A stretch of DNA of 64,000 nucleotides from Pyrus communis. Its lineage: Eukaryota > Streptophyta > Magnoliopsida > Rosales > Rosaceae. The stretch is from NCBI RefSeq assembly GCF_963583255.1, contig NC_084819.1:10786471-10850470 (forward strand). Reading direction: 5' to 3'. Position numbers and translations under genes: made by a program. The notes below the pieces were generated by a model, which ran no database searches, was not told the origin of the DNA, and saw only the letters and a program-made list of their open reading frames with translations. Below, in pieces: positions 24,994 through 36,500 of the stretch (the first letter of the stretch is position 1; the number at the start of each line of letters is the position of its first letter).

Positions 24994-25155
24994 GAGTAAT
25001 GCTAGGGAAATCAAAATTTTTAAACCAAATGATGTGTCACCAATAAAAAAAAAAACACACACTAATCAACACTTAATTAATAATTCAATCATCTACAACC
25101 ACATCATTTAGTTTGCAAATTTGGTTTAAAAAATTTGATCTACTTAGCATTACTC
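24994..25155. mobile_element. MITE with 9-bp target duplication, Mutator-like
   Basis: A 162-bp element with inverted termini GAGTAATGCTA / TAGCATTACTC and longer imperfect pairing inside (aaaccaaatgatgtg with cacatcatttagttt). A perfect 9-bp duplication, cttgtagaa, flanks it at 24985-24993 and 25156-25164. Nine base pairs is the Mutator-superfamily signature. No coding capacity. Confidence 0.85.
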
Positions 25156-25164
25156 CTTGTAGAA

Positions 25165-25831
25165 AAATAATCAATTCAACTCATAGTCATATCATAATAC
25201 TAAAATTATAGTCCTAGTCATATCATAATACTAAAATTATAGTCCTGAGCGTCTTAGTATATGAGTTTCTTATTTTATTTAAAAAAAATTTGTAATCATT
25301 TCTAGTTTTATCTTTAATTTGATCAATACAATGAAAAAGCCAACTTGTTAGCTTCTTAATCTTGAAAGAAATCACAACTTCAAATTGACGACTTCTTAAT
25401 AAAGAATTCGATGAGTAGAGGGGATTATTGACAAAAAAAATACAACGACGTGAGAAACAATTTCTTTTGTCACTTATATTTCTCTTCACATATAAGTGAT
25501 AGGTCTTAGGTAGCAAATTCGAACCACATTATTTCTAACCCATTACTAGGCTTAGTCCACTCTTCTACCCCTTTAATATAGATTCTATCGCCTTTTAAAA
25601 AAAAACAATTCTTTTTTAATAAGTAAGAATATTAAACAAGAAATGCAAGTGTGATGCAAGTGTGACGGTTTCTTAAGAGAGTTTAATATTGTCACTCTAT
25701 TTTGAAATTTACTTTAAGTTTACGTCACTTGTTGCAAATTTTCCAAAACTACGAATGAATTTTTCGAATGATTCTAGTATTATTTTATATTTAATGATTA
25801 AAGTTTCGGAAAAGAATGAGCCTTAGAATTA
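25165..25831. other. AT-rich spacer between two MITEs
   Basis: No gene seen. A 39-bp block containing 'agtcatatcataatac' is present twice side by side near 25181-25246. Open frames here are short and AT-driven. Confidence 0.6.
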
Positions 25832-25977
25832 GGGGTGTGCTATCCACACACTTTTTTTTTACTTCTCACACATCTTTCGTTAATTTTTGTCATTTGATCG
25901 TCTTCAATTTATCCGATCCGATGATCGAAAATTAAAAGAGTGCGTGAGAAGTAAAACATGTGTGGATATCACACCCC
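25832..25977. mobile_element. MITE, same family as 16633-16780
   Basis: About 146 bp with ggggtgtgctatccacacac at the left end and gtgtggatatcacacccc at the right. It shares the internal block around 'cttcaatttatccgat' with the copy in the WD40 intron. The flanking sequence agaatta occurs on both sides, fitting a 7-8 bp hAT-type duplication. Confidence 0.8.
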
Positions 25978-26064
25978 CAGAATTATTGTTAGAAGAAAGG
26001 GAAATATTAGGACCATTGAAGAAGCGGATGCAGGTGCAGTTGCATAATGCATAGATGCCATGAT

Positions 26065-26530
26065 TGTCACATCCTGGCCCGGGTCCCCACCACATCCCAG
26101 GCTCGACTTCACCGTAGCACAATATTGTCCACTCTTCTAGGTGATGTGGGATGTTACAATCCACCCTCCTTAGGGGCCCGACGTCTTCGTCGGCACACTT
26201 CTGGCCAGGGATTGGCTCTGATACCAAATTGTCACATCTCGGCCCAGGCTCCCACCATATCTCAAGCTCGACTCCACTGTAGCACGATATTGTCTGCTTT
26301 GGGCCCCGACCACGCCCTCACGGTTTTGCTTCTGAGAACTCACACTAGAACTTCCCAGTGGGTCACCCATCCTGGGATTGCTCTCGCGCAAACTCGCTTA
26401 ACTTCGGAGTTCCTAAAAGCCTTGTGCCTCAAAGCTAGTGAGCTCCCAAAAGGCCTCGTGCTAGGTCGAGATGGGAATATACATATAAGGCTTACATGAT
26501 CCACTCCCCTAGGCGATGTGGGATGTTACA
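26065..26530 (-). mobile_element. Cassandra TRIM element with one deleted LTR
   Basis: Minus-strand Cassandra. LTR at 26230-26530 (301 bp) is complete and carries the 5S-like block. The other LTR, 26065-26158, is only 94 bp: its two outer ends are present but the whole 5S-like middle is missing. The 71-bp interior (26159-26229) contains the complement of the primer-binding site (ggctctgataccaaat, matching initiator tRNA-Met sites TGGTATCAGAGC). No clear target duplication was found. Confidence 0.9.
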
Positions 26531-26689
26531 ATGGCCTTTTTGGGTCTTGGAAGTAAATAAAGATCAAAGTTGAGGTTCACAAGTCACCAAATGGAGAAAT
26601 TTTAGTGAACAAGTCCCCAATTCGGATATCTAAGTGGAAATTGAAATTAAGGCGTATGACAGACACCTAGAAGGTAACGAAGTCATATT

Positions 26690-29400
26690 ATAAAAATGAT
26701 GGGCAAAATTGTGAATAAATTAAAACCGGAGCCTAAAACTAATTTAAACTAAGGGCGAGAGTGCGAAAAGCAGGATGTACCCTTATTACAATGTATGTGA
26801 ATTAAAAATTAAAAATTCCTACATTATTGGAGTGTATGTCAGAACCGCCCAAGATTCCTCACTTGCAACAGAAATCTAGCTACTAAATCCTTGAGGGTGC
26901 AAAACAAAATGTGTGAGTGGACAAAAATAAGAGTATAATGAAACCTTTGTTTTTTTCTCAGCATAATAATCCCTCGCTGTAAAAACCCATATAGTTTCCA
27001 AAAATCCTTGTTGTAAAAACCCATAAAGTTTCAAAAAATATACTACTTATAAGTATTAAATTCAATTAGCATATAAAACAATTATTTCCTAGTATATGTT
27101 ATACCACAATAGCTCAGCAGTATAAATATGCTTTGCTCATATCATACTATGTAATAGTATGAAAATCGAAATATTCAAATGTACGGTAAACCACAACATC
27201 TCAACAATATAAAATAATATGCTTGTCACAATTATGCAGACACATAAGTCCATGCAAAAAGTAGTTACATGGAACAAGTTGGGTGTAATAATTTGCGCTC
27301 AAGTACTACATGCACGTGAAGTTACATTTAAGTGCATCACGTACGAGTTCTAGTTGCCTAATAAAAATTAGTACAGGTTGACACCTACAATGAACCCATA
27401 GTGAGTGTAACAGTGCGATGTGAACATATACGTGAAACTAGTCTACCCGGACAAGTACTATAGAAACCAATATAAATGATGAGTAGATAAAAATATGTAT
27501 GATCATGCCATCATAATTTCATAAATCTCAACATCTTCAAATAATACTTATTAGGGTGTTTATCACAAATGGCCCCTGAAATTGACCTTCACCATCAAGA
27601 TGATCCTAGAAATTGAAAATCAATCAATGTAGTCCCTGAAAATAGGTGTCTTAAATCAATATGGTAATTTCGTCACAATTATGTTAAAACTTCTGTTAAG
27701 TGCTGATGTGGCACATAAATGGGCCATACAAGATTTACGAGTTTGTATCATAAATAGTCCCTGAAATTGACTCACACCATCAAGATGGTCACTAAAATTG
27801 AAAATCAATGAATGTAGTCCTTGAAAATAGGTGCTACCAGAATTCTGTAAAAAAAATTTGTTATGTGTGGATGTGGGTTTAATAATTAATTAAAAAAAAA
27901 TTTCTAAAAACCTTTTTGCACAATGATTTTTTTTTTATTATAGTAGAATGTACTCTGAAGAGAGATCCATCCCATAAATTCTCCAAGGCACAAGGCTTAA
28001 CCAAGGCCTAAGAGGGGTATGTGAATAGTTTTCAACCAACAATAGACACACCTCGGTTATAACCTCATTATCTCAAGGTAGACCTCGCCATTCTTTGAGT
28101 CATAAGACCACTAGGGAAGCACCGAACAAGCTCTCCAAGATTAAGGTTGTGAGGATGTTGATTGCCTAAATGTTAACGGTGATGTCCTAGAAGTCGTTGC
28201 AAATCAGCCAAGCCATCACCAAAGGTGATATCGATCCAGGTTCAATTCGGTGAAGGGAGTCGAAGTGTGTAAAGATGAGTGTATTTTTTTAGAGAATAGA
28301 CATCAAATGAGATAGAGGAATGTGGACTGGGATTGGAGGTGATTACAGAACTTGGTTTTTGGGTTCACAACTTTTTATTAACTATTAAATTATAAACATA
28401 TTTGTAATTTTAAAATTAGACTTATGTAATCCATTTATGTGTCATATCAGCACATAATAGAATTTTTAACAAAATTATGACAGAATGACTATATTGATTT
28501 GGAACACTTACTTACAAGACTAAATTGATCAATTTTCAATTTTTAGGGACCATTTTGATGTCGCAGGTCAATTTTAGGGACCATTTTGATATCACAGGTC
28601 AATTTCAAGGATCATTTGTGAGAAAAAAGATTATGGGACCCATTTATGTGCCACATCAGCACTTAATGAAATTTTTAATAGAATTGTGATAGAAGGACCA
28701 TATTGATTTGCAGCACATATTTTCATGGACTACATTGATTGATTTTCTATTTCAAGGTGGTGAGAGTCAATTTCAAGGACCATTTATGATAAAAACCCTA
28801 CTTATAATCACAAGAAAAACATGGCATGGCATGATGTAAAAGCATTCGTCAAAGTGAATCAATGAAACTATATATGTAATATAAGATCAAAAACAAAGCC
28901 CATCCACTCACTGATATGTAGTCGGGTTGTAGCCCATCCAATCACTATACTAATCATTAAACTACCCAAAATATGTAAATACTAAGGAAAAGACTCAAAA
29001 ATCTCTTTGTTTGCTCAAAACGAGGGTCGAAAGTGTTAAAAACATGGCTCACATGCCACCACGTGCGAGCCACGCATTATCATGCTCCTGTTAGGAATAT
29101 TCTGTCAAAGTTAGCGGTGTTACCTAATACCTGTTACGAATATTCCATCAAACTTAGCAGAATATTTTGTCTTCTTCTCCTGCGAGCTGGTCGCGGTGCC
29201 GCCGTCGTCCTTTGTGTTCCTGGATTTTGGGTATTTCAACCGAGAAATTTCCAAAAGTAAATAAGTGTTCAAAACTCAGCCATTTAATTTGAACGTCAAA
29301 CACAAGAATTTCTCCTAGAATTAGTCGTCTAACAATGTACTTCACATGGATCTTGCGATCTATTTGGGCCAATTTCGAAAAGAAACAAGAAGTAACAAAA
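26690..29400 (-). repeat. Old gypsy LTR, interrupted
   Basis: Diverged sequence co-linear with the LTRs at 38218 and 49992: 'tcagaaccgcccaagattcctca', 'gtgagtggacaaaaat', 'ccctcgctgtaaaaaccc', 'gctcaagtactacatgcacgtgaag', then after an insertion 'cactcactgatatgtagtcggg', 'caccacgtgcgagccacgc' and GGAATATTC repeats up to about 29250. Both ends are eroded and my limits are approximate. Heavier divergence than other copies suggests an older insertion. Confidence 0.65.
27551..28800. mobile_element. Non-autonomous element with long terminal inverted repeats
   Basis: The left end (aggg-tgtttatcacaaatgg-cccctgaaattga) and the right end (tcaatttcaaggaccattta-tgataaaaaccct) are inverted repeats extending over roughly 100 bp. 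Further diverged copies of the same terminal block lie inside at about 27735-27830 and 28500-28620, so the termini are duplicated. The sequence acttat occurs at both flanks. No transposase is encoded; a Mutator-type derivative is likely. Confidence 0.65.
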
Positions 29401-30399
29401 GAAACAAGAAGTAACAAGAGACACAGAGAGAGCAATTTTTCATTACCAAAAAAAACATGATGGAAAAAGGATTGATAGGCTTTTTGGATTATGACTTTTG
29501 GGCATTGCCTAGATAGGGTTGGCCCAATTTCTTCTAAAACTTGAAGAAAGTTGGATTTCTAGCCCACTAGTTGATACAATAATACATTAACATCACATTT
29601 GGAATTAACGGACCCATTGGTGGTTATTGGATCTATTCTTTTGAAATGAGAAAGATGTAAAATTAGATTAAATGGTTGAAATTGCCTGCTCAACTGTTTT
29701 TCATTTGTTTGCTTAAAAATTTTACAAATGCTAAACATGAAAAGTAGTTAGTAGTTGGAGTTCGAAATTCTAGATTTTCACCTTTTTAGATTGTTAATTA
29801 AAGCTTCACATGTTATTTGACTCAAGATTAATGCACTCATAATAATTCATAATCAAATTCTAGATTTGAAGAGCTATTATTGATACTTTAAAATAATGAT
29901 CCTACACTATTTAAAAAAAAGAAAATAGAAAATAACCGTTAACTATTTTTTAGAACGTAATAATAATTTCCGAGATTTACTATTATTGTCAACATTGATT
30001 TGTTTGTGGTAGTGACAGTTCCCCTTCCTTTTTGAATGCCATATCAATTTCAAGGGTCACCAAGAATCAAAGAATGGCAGAAATTGGTCCCATCCTAACT
30101 GTTTATAATAAAAATACTTGAACTACAAGCTTTCTTGTTTAAAGTTGCACCAAACAGAAGCAAAAGAACCCCATCATTCTCACTCACTTATATCCCCACT
30201 CCCTTCAATCACATATCCAGCTATTTTTCCTCCCCTACCAAGCAAAATCTCTCTCTCTCTCTCTCTCTCCCCATATTTCACTATTCCTCTTATTTGCCAA
30301 GTAAACGGTGCACATTTTGTTAAGATGGCATTGTCTAGCCACCTTAAAACCACTCCCTTTCACCTAATTCTCCACTCTCATTTACTCACACTTTCAAAA
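29401..30399. other. Intergenic and upstream region of the FLA gene
   Basis: No gene seen. AT-rich to about 30120, then pyrimidine-rich. A (TC)n tract at 30248-30269 lies about 130 bp upstream of the putative TATA box, the kind of pyrimidine-rich promoter element common in plants. Confidence 0.55.
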
Positions 30400-30405
30400 T
30401 ATATA
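30400..30405 (+). promoter_or_regulatory. Putative TATA box of the FLA gene
   Basis: TATATA in the context aaaatatataccctc, 99 bp before the start codon. Transcription starting about 30 bp downstream would give a 5' leader near 70 nt that includes an A-rich run (about 30454-30470) and a purine-rich stretch just before the ATG. Confidence 0.5.
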
Positions 30406-30503
30406 CCCTCTCCCCTCCCCAGCTTATACATCAAAACCAAGTCACAAACATTTTAAAAAAAAAAAAAAAATTCACCAAAAAAAGAGGAGGAAGAAAGAAA
30501 AAG

Positions 30504-31229
30504 ATGGCACCCCACTCTTTCTTCGTTTTGCTAGTCTTCTTCCTCTATTCATTTTCATCCAATATTTCAGCTCAGTCTCCGGCAGCAGCCCCCGCCCCAT
30601 CTGCCACCAACGTGACTGCTGTCCTTGAGAAGGCCGGCCAATTCACCACTTTGATCAAGCTCCTCAAGTCCACCAAAATGGACGACCAAATCAACACCCA
30701 ACTCAGCACCTCAAACCAAGGGATCACCGTCTTTGCACCAACTGACAACGCCTTCTCCAGCCTCAAAGCCGGCACGCTAAACTCGATTTCCGAGCAGCAG
30801 AAGCTGCAGCTGGTGCAGTTCCATATCCTGCCATCTTTCTACTCAGCTGCACAATTCCAAACCGTGTCCAACCCTCTGCACACGCAAGCTGGGAACAGCC
30901 CGTTGAATGTGACAACGTCAGGGAACCTAGTGAACATAACAACAGGAGTGGTGAATGCAACCGTGGCTAATACCATTTTTACTGACAGTCAGCTGGCTGT
31001 GTATGAGGTCGACCAGGTGCTCCTTCCTTTGAGCATTTTTGGCCCTGCAGCACCCGCTCCTGCGCCATCTAAGTCCGCAACAAAAGTTAAAGGTGCTGAT
31101 TCACCTTCAGGGTCCTCGGATCGCGGCAGCACTGCTGATTCTTCTACTGCAATGGGGCTGGAACAGCATGGGATTGCAGAAGCAGCATCGGTGGGGATCA
31201 TAGCAATTCTTGCAGCACTTTCGTTGTGA
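30504..31229 (+). CDS. Fasciclin-like arabinogalactan protein (FLA11/12 type)
   Basis: Intronless 241-aa cell-surface glycoprotein. Residues 1-24 are a signal peptide (MAPHSFFVLLVFFLYSF...SAQ). A short Pro/Ala-rich AGP motif (SPAAAPAPS) follows, then one fasciclin domain (about 36-180) with the H1 box (GITVFAPTDNAF), the central FHILPSFY segment and the H2 box (YEVDQVLLPL). Several NxT/NxS sites suggest N-glycosylation. A second AGP stretch (PAAPAPAPS) lies near 184-193, then a Ser/Gly-rich spacer and a hydrophobic C-terminus (SVGIIAILAALSL) fitting GPI-anchor addition. One fasciclin domain between two AGP regions plus an anchor signal is the group A layout, members of which are linked to secondary cell walls in stems and wood (family knowledge). 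The gene stands alone, with transposon relics on both sides. Confidence 0.95.
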   Translation: MAPHSFFVLLVFFLYSFSSNISAQSPAAAPAPSATNVTAVLEKAGQFTTLIKLLKSTKMDDQINTQLSTSNQGITVFAPTDNAFSSLKAGTLNSISEQQKLQLVQFHILPSFYSAAQFQTVSNPLHTQAGNSPLNVTTSGNLVNITTGVVNATVANTIFTDSQLAVYEVDQVLLPLSIFGPAAPAPAPSKSATKVKGADSPSGSSDRGSTADSSTAMGLEQHGIAEAASVGIIAILAALSL

Positions 31230-31596
31230 TTTTCGAGTTGAATTGCTGTGATCGTCTCAACTTTTTGTTTTGTTTTGTTTTCTGCCTTTGATGCTAAGAA
31301 TTTTGTAACCTTGTTATGTTTTGGAATTAATTAGACATTGTTCTTTGGAATAACCCCTTCGTTTCAACACTGATACAACTTATGCAGTAAAACTGTTATA
31401 ACTTGAAAGTGCATTCCCAGCTTCACCACAAGAAAAATCCAAGCTGGTGAATTTGATGCATAAGCATAACTTAAGAGTCAAATATCAATCGATTTTTGTG
31501 CAATATGAAACTTCAAAACCACTTTGCTTTCAAGCACATAGTTAAAACCTTTAAGCACGTAGTGAAATAAAAAACATAGGGAGCAATTTTTCGGTG
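31230..31596. other. FLA 3' UTR and spacer
   Basis: T-rich sequence after the stop (ttttgttttgttttgttttc) is typical of a plant 3' UTR. No other gene seen before the LINE tail. Confidence 0.6.
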
Positions 31597-31611
31597 TGAC
31601 CATCAGACAAT

Positions 31612-31960
31612 TGAAATTAGATGTGTGGGCACACGAGAAAGAACAAGATTAAGAATAAGGATATACAAGGTAAATTAGGAGTAGATGAAATTGAAGATAA
31701 AGTGAGAGAAAATTGGTTAAGATGGTTTAGACATGTGAAATAAAGACCTATAACTCCGATTAGAAGATGCGATTACAAGACAAAGGCTCAGGGTCAAAGG
31801 GATAAAGAAAGACTCAGGAAGACTTGAAAAGAGACTCTGAGAAAAGACTGAGACTACTTGGATCTAATGGAAGACATGGTACAAAGCCGAGCGCAATGAC
31901 ATTTTATGATTCATATACCTGACCCCACTTAGTAGAATAAGACTTTGTTGTTGTTGTTGT
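31612..31960 (+). mobile_element. 5'-truncated RTE-type LINE, 3' tail with (TTG)n
   Basis: A 349-bp insertion flanked by a perfect 15-bp duplication (tgaccatcagacaat, 31597-31611 and 31961-31975). It ends in a TTG repeat, as plant RTE LINEs do. Plus-strand frames, broken by stops, resemble the C-terminal end of RTE reverse transcriptases (RENWLRWFRHV, later the ADPT-like LTPL end). The short length and variable-length TSD show target-primed insertion with 5' truncation. Confidence 0.88.
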
Positions 31961-32189
31961 TGACCATCAGACAATCATGTTGGAGAGGCCGAGGAAAAGG
32001 ATTGGATCGAGAGCAAACCAATGCCTATGCCTCTGCTTTATCGATAAGATTTCGATCATTTGCGGTCTCCAGCCAAGGAGACACGGTGGTCAGAGCAAAC
32101 AGACAGAATACACAACTTCATATCGGTTGCACAGAAGCAAATGCAATTCCTATCGCGCACACAATACAATAGCTAATGTAATTTGTATT

Positions 32190-33115
32190 TGAGCTTTAAA
32201 TTTGGTTGGTTTTATGAATCCTAAAACATTATTGTGCTCGGTTTTACGTCAAGTTTTTCGTTAGCTCCAAGTACTTTATGTCTTTTCTTAAAGTATCTTT
32301 TCAAGTCTTCCTATACCTTTTATGCTCTGGGCATGTCTTTCATAATTGTATCTTTTAACCAGAATACCTATAGGTATTCTCATCTATCTTCAATTGTGAC
32401 CACTCCTACTTTCCCTCAAATACCTCTTTCTTAATCTTGTCCTTTCTCATGTGATCACACATCCAACGAAGTATTCTCATCTCCGTTACACTCATTTTTG
32501 TAGGTGTTGATGCTTGACCGCCTAACACTTTGTGCCATAAAGCATTGCTAGCTTTATTGCCGTCTTATAAATTTTTTTCCCTTGAGCTTCAGTGGCATAT
32601 ACATTGGTCGCACATTACACCCGATGCCCTCTTCTATTTCATCAATCCAACTTGTATTCTATGGTTGAGATCTTTATCAAATTCTTCATTCATTTGCAAG
32701 ATAGATTCAAGATAAGGAAAGCGCTCACTCTTTGGTACTTTCTGATCTCCAATCCTCACCTCTATCTCATTGGGATCGCCATTCTCAAAGAACTTGCACT
32801 CAATTATTCTGTCTTTGACCTACTTAGGGGAAAACCTTTAGATTTTTCGAATTTACTCCCTCCTACGTTTCATCTATCAACATTACATCATCTATGAAAA
32901 GCATACATCAAGAAATATCATCTTGAACATGAGAAAGCTTTCAGTTTGTCCTTGTTCTGACTATAGTCTTTGCTCTATCATACATACACTTTATTGCTAG
33001 ATATACGCTACTCATACTCCTTTCTTTTCTAGAATCGTCCAAAGAACTTCTCTTGAGGCCGGAACATACATTTTTCCAAATCCATAGTGCAAATCCTTTT
33101 GCATATCTCTGGGCC
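32190..33115 (-). pseudogene. RTE-type LINE reverse transcriptase relic
   Basis: Minus-strand translation in shifting frames gives RT fragments: a region like VYLAIKCMYDRAKT and FIDDVMLID near 32890-33010 (the latter in place of the catalytic YADD region), then KMSVTEMRILRWMCDH near 32450-32500 and a C-terminal part near 32230-32340. Order and spacing agree with RTE LINEs. Many stops and frameshifts; ends not sharply defined. It faces the smaller LINE tail at 31612-31960. Confidence 0.75.
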
Positions 33116-33562
33116 ATTACATCAATCTACGTAAAGGAATGATAAAGTAAAATGATTTGCTATAAACCAAAAGTAAAAATAAAGTAAAACGAATTGTTGT
33201 AGTTTGAACTAAATATACCTGATAATACAGTTTAATCAACGAACATATTTCTTGTGATTAAAAAATTTCACTAAAAAGATTCACCCTCACCTTCTAACAA
33301 GAACCATGCAAAGTCTGATGAGAAACCATTATCGAAAGCGTACATGGCAACATATACAGAAATGGTCTCATCAAATTTCGTTAATACAAAGTTCTAAACT
33401 CTTGACATTTCCGCGTAGCAACTCTCAATGGGCGAAAAATCCATGTAAAACCTATCAAACTTCTTTGGGGTGGCCGCAGTACATATCTCACCGAGAAGCT
33501 GTCAGCAATTAGTAAAACTGCTCTGGGGGCTCCTTTCGAATGGCACAGTCGTTTAGGGATAA
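33116..33562. other. 3' flank of the DnaJ gene
   Basis: Probably 3' UTR of the minus-strand gene ending at 33563, plus spacer. No other gene seen. Confidence 0.55.
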
Positions 33563-36500
33563 TCAAAACTGGAAGTCAAATCCACCAGGAAAGCCTCCTC
33601 CAAATCCACCACCGCCACCGCCACCGCCACCGCCAGGAAAACCCCCTTCGAAAGTGAATGTAAATTGCTGTCCACCACCACCACCACCAAAAGGGTTGAA
33701 ACCGCCGCCACCACCACCCATTCCCATTTCTTCAATATCTTCACCTCTATCGTACCTCGTACGTTTGTCTTCGTCACCGAGAACCTGGAAAAGGATTTAT
33801 ACTAGAGTCAGATGGATACAAGTAGTCCAACATTTTGATGTTACAGTCAACAGAAAGGGAAGATTAAAAGGAACTTCAGTAGGATATACAGACCTCGTAT
33901 GCAGCAGCAATTTCTCTGAACTTGTCCTCTGCTTCTTGTCTGTTCTCAACATTTTTATCCGGATGCCACTGTAAAGCAAGCTTCTTGTAGGCACGTTTAA
34001 TCTCAGATATGGACGCGGTTTTTGAAACTCCCAAAATCTTGTACCAGTCTTTGCGCTTGCTCATCTTTAAGGCTTTCTCGGCTCTCATCAATGCTTCCCG
34101 AATATTCATATCCTGCATAATCAGCAAGCATTAATCCAAGAAACTACTTATTAAAGTACTAAAACGGTAGCTGCAAGTGTGAGAAGGGCATAATACATAG
34201 ATCGCATATTATAGGCATAAAACATAATCGCTAACCTGAGGCGATTGTTGAGCTGCTGATTTGAGATCTTCCACAGCTCCATCCCAATCCTCTGTCAGAA
34301 GTTTAGCTTCACCCCTCTATAAACACAAAATAGCAAACAAACTTGAGCATGGCCATATTCTATACATCACAAAATAGTACACAAACTGGTAAATATTAAA
34401 CACTACCATAATACGAAATTCTACGAATACCAAGGAAAACAAGGGATAATTGAAGCACTAGCTAACCTGAACTAAAGCTTCTAGAAGCTCCTCATCAATT
34501 GTAAGTGCTTCATTGCAACTGCTTAAAGCATCCTTTCCCCTCCCAAGCTTGACCAAAACTTTACACAAGCCAAGATGAAGATGTACATTATGTGCAAGAT
34601 GATTAGGGTCCAACGCTAGGGCTGCCTTAAAGTCCTCTACTGCAACACGCAGCTTGCCCTTATTTACATTATCTTCGGCCTGGCGTAAAGAAAAATTGTC
34701 TGAGAAAGAATATCACATGATGCACCACATGGAGAATTGGTAATGGTTCGCATAGAAAATAGATTCGCTATCATTGCCAAACTTCTCACCATCCCCCGCC
34801 CCTCAGGGTAGAAGAAAAAAGTTAACAAAAACAAAAGTTCAGACGAAATTTCTTAAGACTTACACTTCTAGTCTTCTTGAGTAAGTTCTTCAGTCCAAAA
34901 TACGCTTTCTTCAGTTCACTATGCTCTGGATCTAGGCGGAGACCCTTTTGGTAATGCCTAAAGAAATTATATATATTTGTTTATACAACTGTAACCAAAT
35001 TATAAAGAAAATACTCAAAATATAAAAAGGTGCCGATCAAACCTTTGAGCAACATCATGATCAGCTAAATAGTAGTAGGCACGGCCCCGGAGTAATAATG
35101 CCTCCAGATTATCCTCATCGTCTTTGAGAATGTAACCAGCCTCAGAAATGACACTAGAATAGTCTTTAGTTGCTAACAACAATCTCACCTTCAGCAATTT
35201 GGCCTGTAACAAACAAGAAGATCAGAATTATGAGGTCTCAGAATACTGAATTTATAAGATTCTCAATCCCAACTCTCTTGGATCAGCAACACGCTGTTTG
35301 GGTATAAGATAATAAATACACGGAACTGAAATTAAACAAATAACGACAACCAATAAGAAATGAAATAGATGTGATTACCTTTGAGCATGCTGGAGAGAAA
35401 ACCAGTACAACTTTTTCAACATATTCCAAAGATTTTGCATAGTCGCCTGATTCAAAGAGAGTCATAGCCGTATCTAGAGCGTTCTGAGCCTGAATCAATT
35501 GAGAAAGCTCCTTTTCTGCAACTGACTCTCGTGGTTTTAGCTCCAAAAACTTTTTGTAGCTCTTCTTTGATTCTTCATATCTACATCAGCCAAAAAGCGC
35601 CTGAATCATATAAGTTTCCAATCATTAATTGGAAAGACAAGGGAGATGGGGGTTTCTAGAGACCTTTGGAAAACTAATGAAATTAATACAAGCTATATAA
35701 GTTATGATAAGTTCTCTTCTCTCACAACGTCTGTCTCAATATACACCTAATGAAAATATAAGGGGTAATAATTGAATTGGCCACTGATTAAAAGCCAAGA
35801 ACAACAGTTTTGGCCTAATCAGCAATATCACAGCGGCTGACTAGTGGTACGCTGGTAGCCCAATTAGATAGTGCATGAATGACTATGGATATTAGCCCAT
35901 GGTTCAGTTGCTTTTGGCTTTTGAGCACACACAGACATAGCTTATGTGCTGCACTCTAGAAGCTTTGAGATAATGGACTTTTGGGACCACTAATTATGCA
36001 AAGAAGATCAGAATGATAGCTGATAGGGGAACCAAAAATCTTCACCCATCAATGTATTCAACATTCCTAAATTTGATACAGTCAATAATTGCTCAGTAAC
36101 ATTCTAATTTTCTCCAAAACTTCAAATAGAAAATGGCATATGCTGAAACAGCCTTCAACGAAACCAAAATTATTCTGCCAGAATGGTAATTATTTAAAAA
36201 GTACCTGCATATCTGACGAAGAATGGATGCCCGATGATAAAATGCTTCTGAAAGTGCAGGGTCTGCCTCTATAGCAGCATTAAGATCATTAAGTGCCTCG
36301 CTATAATGCTTCACCTTTATACTCTGTGAAACCCTCTCAAACAACTCAGCCGTATTACCAGGTTTTCCATCTGCACATGCAAGGTTCACGTTGTGTAAGC
36401 CATTACCAACACACCTCGCCAAGGTAGAGGTAGAACTCAACAACTCAAAACAAAGCAGGCTTTGCATCTCTGTGGTTACAGCATATTCGATACCATGCCA

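Noticed and set aside
26170..26499. Overlapping open frames on both strands
   Set aside because: They are readings of a Cassandra LTR; the same frames appear wherever Cassandra occurs and none is a known protein.
33540..33974. Proline-rich 144-codon open frame, plus strand
   Set aside because: It is the antisense shadow of the Gly-rich tail and J-domain exons of the P58IPK-like gene.
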